A stretch of DNA of 19,105 nucleotides from Clostridia bacterium (GTDB taxonomy: Bacteria > Bacillota > Clostridia > Christensenellales > UBA1242), in assembly GCA_028694075.1 (NCBI GenBank), contig JAQUUD010000023.1:1-19105 (forward strand), written 5' to 3'. Every line of letters starts with the position of its first letter. Within the stretch, counting starts at the first letter, position 1. Below the pieces are notes generated by a model. That model was not told the origin of the DNA. It ran no database searches and saw nothing but the letters and a program-made list of their open reading frames with translations. A program made the translations under genes and the position numbers. Shown piece after piece: positions 11,324 to 19,105 of the stretch.

Positions 11324-14300
11324 TTATTCCCAAACAAAGCAAGGATAATTCGCTGAATAAACGAATATTGCACTGCCTGCTGCTGTGTTTAAAACATTTG
11401 CATATGTTAACAGAACGGCTGAAGTTACTTTTCTTGCGAAGTTTGAAATATTCCCCGAAGTGATTGATCCTGCAGGGCTATCATTTATATAATAATTATA
11501 TGATGTGAAATTTGTAGGTATAGCAACTGCAATATAACCAACAAGCGTGCCGGCAATAAGCAATGTGCCTTGATTTTGAACAGCCTGCATTGTGCTATAA
11601 CAGTTTGTTATGTTAATGCTTAATGTAAAGCCAGCGAGTCCGCCAAGATATGTTGCTGAACCGATTGGTCCAACTGTTGTTGTCACTGTGCCAGTGTTAT
11701 AAGAATTTGCAAGGCTCCCTGTTGTATTGTTAAAGCCAACCAAACCGCCAAGATAACAAGTGCCTGTTGTTAATGTTGATGCTGATATTGCTGATTTGTT
11801 ATAAACTTGAAGTATGCTACCGGAGTTGCTTCCCGCAATTCCGCCAACATAAGCATTTTTCCTGCTTACCACTGTTATTGTTGCGTTGTTGCCTGAGTCT
11901 TTTATTGTTCCGGCTGTGTTCTTGCCTGCCATACCGCCTGCATAAATCACTTCACCATTTGTTGCAATGAATAAGTTAATTGTCATCGGATTCAAGACGC
12001 AACGTTCAATAGTTCCGCCAGTGTTATTTCCGGCAATACCGCCAAATGTTAATTCTCTTACGCCATTATTGTTTATATCAACCAAATTCAAAACTGACAA
12101 TGAAAGCACCTGACAATTATAAATTTTTCCGGCGTTCTGTCCGGCAATTGCACCATAAGTGAATGTTGAATTAAGTATTGAGTTGAAATTGATTACTGCA
12201 TTTACTTTTAAGTTTTTCACAACTGCATTACTGCTTAAGTTCAAGAACAAACCAAGGGAAAGGTTAGACGCCGCTGCTGTGATATTATATGAAATTGTAT
12301 AGTTATTTCCATCATATGTGTTGTTAAAGTTTTTATATGATATAACTCCACCGGCAATGATTGTATATTTACCAATACTTGCTGTAATTCCAGTTAAATT
12401 AACTGTTTGTTTAAAGCAGTAATTCAATGCGCTTTCTTCCACATCAAGAAGCATATCAACAGCTTGAGTGTCAACAACATAATGCAATTCGACTGTATAA
12501 TTATAAGTGTAATTATATCTGTTAAGTCTATAATTTATGTTTGCAAAGTCAGTGTTATTATTGATTAAATAAGGGTTGTTTTCTGAACCATAAGCATTAT
12601 TAATGAGCAACTGTTTTACCAAATTTTCATTCATACTTTGATATAACGCTGAACCAGACTGCAATATGTCATTTTCAACTCCGAACAAATTGAATATATT
12701 TACAGTGTCACATTCTCTATATAATGAAATGAGTGAATATTCTGCATGAGAATCAAGGCAAACTGCAACCGAAACTCTATGTTTATATCCGGAAATGCTT
12801 GGCACATATGCTAATGTTCCAACAGTTTGAAGAACTCCGTCAATTGAAACTTGTCTTTCTTTATAATAACTTTCAGTTGTATAAGTTGATGATTTCATAT
12901 TATATTTATAAACCGCCACAACATTATTGCTATTATCTAAGATTTCATCTTTTATGATATAACTATATGAATTATCTGTATGAACCCAATAATATTCAAA
13001 ATCAGTATCCTGATAATAAACATTTTCAATCATATCAGGTATTGAGAATTCCCACGAAGTGCTCCAATTTGCTTTTAGATAATTTGAATAGCCAAGCGGA
13101 ACAACTTGAATTTGATAATACATAAATTCAATGTCATCTGATATTTTTGATATATTTATGCTTACTTCGCCATTTAGATATTGAACAATTTCACTATAAT
13201 TTGCATCGGTCACATTAACATAAGCAAAATCCGCACCGATTGAAGTTTTATATCTGAAATTAAAGCCTAGATCTAATCCGCCACTTGGATAACTGAAATT
13301 AATAATATTTTCATCAAATTCCGAAGTATAAGAATTCATACTTTCATCAAGTGGTCTAATCTTGCTTATCTGCAATGGATTTGCTCCGGCATCACAATAA
13401 ATCGTATATGCCGAATATACGCAGTTTTCAAGATATGCTTTTACTTTAACATAATAATTCATTTCAGGCACTACTATTGCACTGTCTGTCCACCAGAAGT
13501 TTGTGGTTACTCTTTGACTTAAAATTGTTCCTGTTGGCGTATAAATATCAACAACATATTCATAACCTGCAACGCTGGTCCATGTAACTTGTCCGTCTAA
13601 TATTTTAACCAAACTCGGAGCGGCTGTTTTTTCAAATTCAAGAGAACTTGCTTTTCCAAGCAATAACTGATAAATTTGTTCATCAAACTCATACATCACT
13701 CTTGCGTTTTCAAAAACTGTCCCTTCATAATTTGTATAGTAAATATACGGCTGGATTGTTATTGTATAAGTGTTCTCAGTGCCATAATTTGAGAAATCAA
13801 AGCATTTATTCCCCTGCCCATCAGTAAAGAATTCTTGAATGCTTAGGCTGGTTGAATATAAGATATTGATGCCGTTAGAAATCGTAAGCCTATAACCTAC
13901 AACTTTAACAACCTGTTCTTGCTCAATTGTGATAACATCGGCAAGAGGACTAAATTTAATTATTCCGTCTTCAACACGGATATTGGTTACATTTTGCAAA
14001 TTAACTGCAAGCAGTCCGTTTCCATCATTGTTTATTTGTGAACTTAAATAATAGACTATGCTTGATGAATTAATTGTTCCAGTTGTTCCCATTGCTGTAA
14101 ATAAATATTTGTAATATCCTTCAAATGCGCTTTCATATGTCGTTTTAACTCCGCCATCTAAGCAAACATAACTTAGTTCTGTGCCGGCAACTTGAACAGT
14201 AAAGCCCTGAGCATTAGTAACCCTGCTCCATTCAAACACGCCATATTTGTTGACATCAACATTCAAACTATTAAGTTTTGAAAGTTTAAATGTGATTGGC

Positions 14301-17300
14301 TTGCCAGTTAATACATAACTGATTGTCTGGTTTGGCACTTCGCCATCTATATAAATAAATCCAATTGCTCTGATTGTTATCGTATATGTTATACCTGACA
14401 TTAATTCTTCGCCTGCCCAGAAAGTATTCTCCGTTAAAATTTGAATTGAGCCATAACCTTCTGTTGTGGCAGTGATTTCATAATGATGTGCAGAAATCAA
14501 GCCGTCCCAAACAAGAAGCCCGTTATCCATATAAGGTGCAATCATAGGCAATATTGAAATATCAAGTTTTTTGGAAGTTAATCCGGAAATCACATTGCCA
14601 TTATCGCCCGCAACCACAATAAAAATCTTAACAATATCTCTCGTCAATATATCCAAATTTGATAGTTCTGTAAGATTTATTTGAAGTCTGTGTTCAGTCG
14701 CCGACGGATAACCATTAGTTCTTAAAATTTCAAATCTATTGCCAAGAGCATCTTCACCGTAAATGATGTATATATCGCCAATTCCATCAGAGTTTATATC
14801 ATTAGGCGAATAATTATATTCGGTAGGAATATAAACTTCATTCCATAACAAATAGAAGTCACCATTCATTTCAACTATATCAGCACTTCCTGGTGCTTTT
14901 GGAATATAAATTTCAAATATTGCATTAAAGTTTGAATTCAACCAGTCACAGTCATTTCCAAGTTGTCTTATGCTAACTTCGTATCTACCTGACGGAATTT
15001 GGCTTGTTGAGATATTCAATTCATCAAATAACACTGAGATATCAGGCCAGCCAGCCGTTTCCTTATTATAAATTTCCAAGATTTCGTTTAACTCATTGCT
15101 ATATAAAAATTCTTCAAAGTTTTTGTAAAAACCCAGTAAATTAACAAGGTCTTCTTCAGGTTCAGGTTGCCCTGCAATCAAACTTTCAAGTTCAGATATA
15201 ATAAACTCAGAAGCATCTCTACAAATGCTAATAAGATTATTAAAGTTTTCATATTGCAATGATGACATTTTTAAGAAAATTTCTGAGTTAACAGTCACAA
15301 AATAATTTTGCAATGTGTTTACATTGTAGAAACTAAGTTCAATGTCGGGCAATGTAAAGCCAGTATATTGGCTATACATAAGTACAGGCATTGCCAAAAG
15401 TTCCTGCAAATATGTTTGCAAAGTTTGCCAATCTAGAATTGTTTCAAAATTGTCCAATAAATTTGTTAAAGTGCTTTCGTCATAACCATCAAGTCCGCTA
15501 AAACCATTATTAAACACAAATGCACCATCTAAAATATCGAAAAATGCCGTGTTTTTTAACTTCATTAGTTCAATTTGGATATCTTTGGTTTCGTCATTTA
15601 AATTTAATTCATATAAATATTCGCCCGGCGTGCTATAAAGCGTTGACAGTCCGTTAGAAACCGCAACAATAGAAATGTTTATGTCGGTATTAACACTTCC
15701 GCCATATTGGTCAGGCAGTGCCAAATAATTTAAATTATACATTTCGTTATTATATAAGTTATCGTTGATATAAATATAATATCCTTCGCAACCATTTACA
15801 ATGTTCCACTTGATAATTCCGTCTTCAACTAAAATTATCGGAGCAGTTAACACATAAATTTGGTCAGATTGAGTAAATGATGATGTAAGATAATAAAAAT
15901 CATTTTCTCCATCATTAACCAATTGCGAACTGCCAAGACAAGCGAAATCAAAATCAATAAATGCCCCACCCATTTCATCGCTTAATAAAAGTTTAAATGA
16001 AACTTTTTCTCTTTGTGTGAACGCGTCTTCCTGCTGATATATAACGCTAATATTAGTTAGATTAGATTTTATAAGTCCGTAAGAATTAGTCGAAACATAT
16101 GCTTTTAATTTTGTTTTATCAAGCATTCCGTCCGAAGAAAATTCAAGCCCAATATCATCAGTTCCGTTTGCATTTTCAAGCACCTTGAAATTAATTATAT
16201 CGCTATAATCAGAATATATAACATTATTAACATCTGAAATTGCTTGCAACTTAATTTTATAAAGTGTTTCAGTGGTGAGCGAATGCAAAAGTGCTGAATA
16301 TCCGGCAAAGAACTGCTCAGATGCAAGTCCAAGTTTTTCTGTATAATCTTCAAGAACGAACTCAAAGATTTCTTCATCTAGCGCTGAATAAACCGTTGCC
16401 CGATAATTCATTGCGTTGCCCGATATGTCACAAGTTAAAAATCCAAGGTTCGCTTTAAAATTATCCGGTTTTTCAAGTTTGAAAAATTCGCTGTCAACTG
16501 GCATATAAGATGAATCCAAAATTATTGCCTGCCCGCTGGATAGACCAGTTGTGTCAACATTACCTGTTGCTTTTATGTTCAAAGAAATTTGACCTGACGC
16601 CAAAACATCTAATATTCCATTAAGATAACTTGAAGTTGTTGAAGGATAATTGCTTTGCCAGAATTTTATTAAAACATCAATTTCATCAGTCGCTTTAATT
16701 AAATATGATGTATTATTTTCTTGTTCTGTCCAGTTCACCATTCCTTGACTAACATAAAAATTAAAAATTCTATCGAGTTTAATAAAATCAATCGAACTAA
16801 TTGGAGAATTAATATAATTCCCATTTCCACCCAAGGCATAAACTTCCAAAGTTTGCTCTAATCCAGGATTAACTGCAAGCAAATCCTCAAAACTTCCCCA
16901 CATTATATTGTCATTGGTTTGCACAACCATAGAACTGCCTGCGTTAGTTAACTTATATCCATAAGAATTTAAAACCGCATCATATCTAAAGAACAAATTT
17001 TCACTTAAATAATTTTCACTATCCATAATTTCATCAGTGGTATATTTGCTGATATCAGCAACACTATCACGAATAAAGTGTAAATTTTGCGGTGCGATAA
17101 GTCTGGTTGCAGACCAACCAGTCACATTACTTGGAATAATATTTAAAACTCCGGTATCAGGATAAGAAAACGCAGTGAAATTATATACGCCGGAAATCCA
17201 ATTATTCGGATAAGAATAAGTTTCGCCATAAACAACATTATTTATGTCATTATTTTCTGCGTCTTTTGCAAAGTTTTCACCAGTTCTTATTGAATAATTA

Positions 17301-19105
17301 TGATTAATAATTTCTGAAATTTCTTCACCTGACGGCGTTAGTTCGGTGATATTTGTGCCGTCAATACGCAAATAACTTGGCAAGGTATAAATTGAAGGAG
17401 CAAACAATTTCAAGACACTAATATAGAAATTTTCACTTGAAAAAGTTGCAGTATTAGATTGATTAGAAGATGAGCCATTGCCAATAACTCTTATGCCCAC
17501 TGCAAAGAATCCGCCATCAAAATTTTCAAGCCATTCACTGTTAGTAAAATCCGAATAAGAGGTGCTTGTGAGATTAATATCTGAAGCATTTCTTAATAAA
17601 TATCCATCTTGTGTTAAACTCAAAAGTTGCAAATAGAACGAATAATCTTGGAAAGTTTGAAGCGGTTCAATCCAATTCACTGCCATCGCATTGTTTGCAT
17701 ACCCTGATGCAACTGGATTTAATCGAACAACGAATATCGAACCACTAAAATCAGAAGAAATTTTGTCATCTGCTTTCGCAACAACCTTGATTTCATACTG
17801 ACCTACAAGGCTAAAATATTCTTCCGTTACAAAAGAGCAAACACCTGCCACGATGTTTGGCACAACATTAACCGCAAATTGTCCGTCAATATAAATTGCA
17901 TAACTTGTTGCGTTTGTGATTTCAGCCCAACTTAAAGTCACACTGGTTTGAGTGTAATCGTCCGGAGTTGTTGCATATGCTTCCAAGCCCGTTGCCGTTT
18001 CAAGTTTTTCGATTCCATAAGTTGCCACATTTGATTTAACAAAATTATTTTCGCCGTTTACTGCTGTTACATAAGCCGTAAATGCGTAAGTTCCTGCGTC
18101 CCAATCATTCGGGATAGCAAAAGGAGTTGAATAAACTTGCTCGCCATCAACTGGCGTGCCGTTTATACTTATTGTATATTTGATTTCTAATTGACTTGAA
18201 TAAAGACCAGTGTCTGTTGTTGTAATTGTGAGTGCATCATCAATAACTGAAATTACCGGCTGAACGAATTTATACATTTGAACGTTAAGCCCACTGCTTG
18301 AAAGTGTCAAGGTTTCTGCCACATTGTCAGATGAGCCGTTGCCCTTAACTATTATTCTTATGCTGAAATTTCCGCTCGCAAGTTCATTTATCCAAACATA
18401 ATTAACAAATGCTTCGCTTTCAAGTGCGGTTATATCGTTAACAGTTCCAACAACCACACCCGAATTATTCACAAGTAATAATGTATAAGTATAATCCGCA
18501 CTGCTTTGCGTTACTGCGCTCCAATATGCTTTCGCCTGCGTGTCTGCATACGCATTCACAAGCGGATTTAACCTTATCACCGTAACCATCTCAGACAAAT
18601 CTGAACTGATAAACCCGTCCGCCCTCGCTTGAACTTGAACCTCATATGCCCCCGCTAAACTAAAAATTGTTCCAGTTGCAAAAGAGCAAACACCTTCAAT
18701 GATAGTCGGAACAACATTGACAATAAATTGACCATTTACATAAATCGCATAACTTGTTGCGTTTGCAACTTCAGCCCAACTTAAAGTTACGCTTGTCTGA
18801 GTATAATCGCCCGGAGTTGTTGCAGATGCTTCCAAGCCCGTTGCCGTTTCAAGTTTTTCGATTCCATAAGTTGCCACATTTGATTTAACAAAATTATTTT
18901 CGCCGTTCACCGCTGTTACATAAGCCGTAAATGCGTAAGTTCCTGCGTCCCAATCATTCGGGATTGCAAAAGGCGATGAATAAACTTGCTCGACACCTAC
19001 CGGCGTGCCGTTTATACTTATTGTATATTTGATTTCTAATTGACTTGAATAAAGACCAGTGTCTGTTGTTGTAATTGTGAGTGCATCATCAATAACTGAA
19101 ATTAC
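11324..19105 (-). CDS. Giant Fn3/Ig-like and GLUG repeat surface protein, 5' end outside the window
   Basis: The frame is open from the right edge to TAA at 11324, giving 2593 residues with the N-terminus missing. The GTG at 18910 is internal, since 65 upstream codons match a downstream repeat. Numbering from the edge, residues 1-283 and 284 onward are successive copies of a three-module unit (Ig-like, Fn3-like, beta module) joined by KFxxP/RLNP-type linkers. Diverged modules with the G-x-(I/V)-x-W...Y-x-I pattern follow to about 2170. A helical, acidic insert lies at about 1190-1390, and a DxNxDGxxD calcium-type loop at 1436-1444. The last 422 residues start YGSENNPYLI and carry seven GLUG turns (GAIAGQN, GGIAGNN, GGMAGKN, GGIAGSN, GGLVGFN, GGLAGFT, GTLVGY) every 31-37 residues, ending YPCFVWE. 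There is no C-terminal membrane helix or LPXTG. The likely role is adhesin or cell-surface matrix protein. Confidence 0.88.
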   Translation of the reverse strand, partial: VISVIDDALTITTTDTGLYSSQLEIKYTISINGTPVGVEQVYSSPFAIPNDWDAGTYAFTAYVTAVNGENNFVKSNVATYGIEKLETATGLEASATTPGDYTQTSVTLSWAEVANATSYAIYVNGQFIVNVVPTIIEGVCSFATGTIFSLAGAYEVQVQARADGFISSDLSEMVTVIRLNPLVNAYADTQAKAYWSAVTQSSADYTYTLLLVNNSGVVVGTVNDITALESEAFVNYVWINELASGNFSIRIIVKGNGSSDNVAETLTLSSSGLNVQMYKFVQPVISVIDDALTITTTDTGLYSSQLEIKYTISINGTPVDGEQVYSTPFAIPNDWDAGTYAFTAYVTAVNGENNFVKSNVATYGIEKLETATGLEAYATTPDDYTQTSVTLSWAEITNATSYAIYIDGQFAVNVVPNIVAGVCSFVTEEYFSLVGQYEIKVVAKADDKISSDFSGSIFVVRLNPVASGYANNAMAVNWIEPLQTFQDYSFYLQLLSLTQDGYLLRNASDINLTSTSYSDFTNSEWLENFDGGFFAVGIRVIGNGSSSNQSNTATFSSENFYISVLKLFAPSIYTLPSYLRIDGTNITELTPSGEEISEIINHNYSIRTGENFAKDAENNDINNVVYGETYSYPNNWISGVYNFTAFSYPDTGVLNIIPSNVTGWSATRLIAPQNLHFIRDSVADISKYTTDEIMDSENYLSENLFFRYDAVLNSYGYKLTNAGSSMVVQTNDNIMWGSFEDLLAVNPGLEQTLEVYALGGNGNYINSPISSIDFIKLDRIFNFYVSQGMVNWTEQENNTSYLIKATDEIDVLIKFWQSNYPSTTSSYLNGILDVLASGQISLNIKATGNVDTTGLSSGQAIILDSSYMPVDSEFFKLEKPDNFKANLGFLTCDISGNAMNYRATVYSALDEEIFEFVLEDYTEKLGLASEQFFAGYSALLHSLTTETLYKIKLQAISDVNNVIYSDYSDIINFKVLENANGTDDIGLEFSSDGMLDKTKLKAYVSTNSYGLIKSNLTNISVIYQQEDAFTQREKVSFKLLLSDEMGGAFIDFDFACLGSSQLVNDGENDFYYLTSSFTQSDQIYVLTAPIILVEDGIIKWNIVNGCEGYYIYINDNLYNNEMYNLNYLALPDQYGGSVNTDINISIVAVSNGLSTLYSTPGEYLYELNLNDETKDIQIELMKLKNTAFFDILDGAFVFNNGFSGLDGYDESTLTNLLDNFETILDWQTLQTYLQELLAMPVLMYSQYTGFTLPDIELSFYNVNTLQNYFVTVNSEIFLKMSSLQYENFNNLISICRDASEFIISELESLIAGQPEPEEDLVNLLGFYKNFEEFLYSNELNEILEIYNKETAGWPDISVLFDELNISTSQIPSGRYEVSIRQLGNDCDWLNSNFNAIFEIYIPKAPGSADIVEMNGDFYLLWNEVYIPTEYNYSPNDINSDGIGDIYIIYGEDALGNRFEILRTNGYPSATEHRLQINLTELSNLDILTRDIVKIFIVVAGDNGNVISGLTSKKLDISILPMIAPYMDNGLLVWDGLISAHHYEITATTEGYGSIQILTENTFWAGEELMSGITYTITIRAIGFIYIDGEVPNQTISYVLTGKPITFKLSKLNSLNVDVNKYGVFEWSRVTNAQGFTVQVAGTELSYVCLDGGVKTTYESAFEGYYKYLFTAMGTTGTINSSSIVYYLSSQINNDGNGLLAVNLQNVTNIRVEDGIIKFSPLADVITIEQEQVVKVVGYRLTISNGINILYSTSLSIQEFFTDGQGNKCFDFSNYGTENTYTITIQPYIYYTNYEGTVFENARVMYEFDEQIYQLLLGKASSLEFEKTAAPSLVKILDGQVTWTSVAGYEYVVDIYTPTGTILSQRVTTNFWWTDSAIVVPEMNYYVKVKAYLENCVYSAYTIYCDAGANPLQISKIRPLDESMNSYTSEFDENIINFSYPSGGLDLGFNFRYKTSIGADFAYVNVTDANYSEIVQYLNGEVSINISKISDDIEFMYYQIQVVPLGYSNYLKANWSTSWEFSIPDMIENVYYQDTDFEYYWVHTDNSYSYIIKDEILDNSNNVVAVYKYNMKSSTYTTESYYKERQVSIDGVLQTVGTLAYVPSISGYKHRVSVAVCLDSHAEYSLISLYRECDTVNIFNLFGVENDILQSGSALYQSMNENLVKQLLINNAYGSENNPYLINNNTDFANINYRLNRYNYTYNYTVELHYVVDTQAVDMLLDVEESALNYCFKQTVNLTGITASIGKYTIIAGGVISYKNFNNTYDGNNYTISYNITAAASNLSLGLFLNLSSNAVVKNLKVNAVINFNSILNSTFTYGAIAGQNAGKIYNCQVLSLSVLNLVDINNNGVRELTFGGIAGNNTGGTIERCVLNPMTINLFIATNGEVIYAGGMAGKNTAGTIKDSGNNATITVVSRKNAYVGGIAGSNSGSILQVYNKSAISASTLTTGTCYLGGLVGFNNTTGSLANSYNTGTVTTTVGPIGSATYLGGLAGFTLSINITNCYSTMQAVQNQGTLLIAGTLVGYIAVAIPTNFTSYNYYINDSPAGSITSGNISNFARKVTSAVLLTYANVLNTAAGSAIFVYSANYPCFVWE
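17881..18256 (-). repeat. Near-identical 849-bp-period repeat, downstream copy
   Basis: Partner of 18730-19105. The stretch around 17990-18051 is essentially identical to its partner. The rest of each 849-bp period has diverged strongly while keeping the module order, so the conserved block looks homogenised by recombination or recently duplicated. Confidence 0.9.
18730..19105 (-). repeat. Near-identical 849-bp-period repeat, upstream copy
   Basis: This segment of the giant gene matches 17881-18256 at an offset of exactly 849 bp (283 codons). Over the 204 bases facing 18052-18255 only about nine differences were counted. It reaches the window edge, so further copies may lie beyond. Confidence 0.9.

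Noticed and set aside
11324..11420. LPXTG sortase signal or C-terminal anchor of the giant protein
   Set aside because: The last residues are a polar beta-type sequence ending in FVWE, with no LPXTG-like motif, hydrophobic helix or basic tail.
11767..12957. Plus-strand ORFs of 67 and 74 aa
   Set aside because: Both are antisense shadows within the giant gene, without ribosome sites or promoters, and have Leu/Cys- or Tyr-rich biased translations.
18908..18910. GTG start codon of the giant gene
   Set aside because: The frame is open for 65 more codons to the window edge and these match the internal repeat copy, so the GTG is an ordinary Val codon.

Overview
The window is AT-rich DNA (about one third G+C by eye) from a bacterium that looks like a low-GC Bacillota (Firmicutes) member, probably an uncultured host-associated lineage. 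The reasons are AGGAGG-type ribosome binding sites, consensus sigma-A promoters (TTGACA/17/TATAAT), GC hairpin terminators with T-tracts, and large Gram-positive-style surface proteins. TGA is used as a stop (ends at 7365 and 10257) and tryptophan is TGG, so the code is 11 and not the Mycoplasma code. No rRNA, tRNA, transposase or CRISPR array was seen.

Layout. 1-320: a GC-richer, non-coding repeat block with pairs of GGGCAA motifs 21-22 bp apart and a 94-bp tandem period. 412-1065 (+): an unrecognised protein with ten cysteines, possibly a spore-surface protein. 1306-3382 (-): four small transcription units, each with its own promoter: an orphan HicB-like protein, a 71-aa unknown, a coiled-coil protein and family I inorganic pyrophosphatase. 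3547-4048 (+): a DUF378 membrane protein behind a long leader that appears structured. 4441-7251 (+): a membrane-anchored surface protein with GLUG-like and InlB-B-like regions. 7365-8764 (-): a tandemly duplicated pair of HAD-family hydrolases. 8977-9219 (+): an 80-aa membrane protein. 9342-11084 (-): two exported, single-pass membrane-anchored proteins. 11324-19105 (-): a giant repetitive exported-type protein that runs off the right edge, with at least 2593 residues in the window.

How the genes fit together. The right half reads as a cell-surface locus. The giant protein combines Fn3/Ig-like modules with a C-terminal GLUG region and shows no C-terminal membrane anchor or LPXTG signal. Directly downstream on the same strand are two small proteins with an N-terminal export signal and a C-terminal membrane segment, which could be partners or docking proteins; this is inference. 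The 936-aa protein on the left carries the same kind of GLUG domain with its own membrane anchor. The left half is housekeeping and small orphan genes, most in single-gene units.

An important correction: the giant gene does not start at the internal GTG at 18910. The frame stays open to the last base, and that GTG lies inside a repeat unit that recurs 849 bp away.
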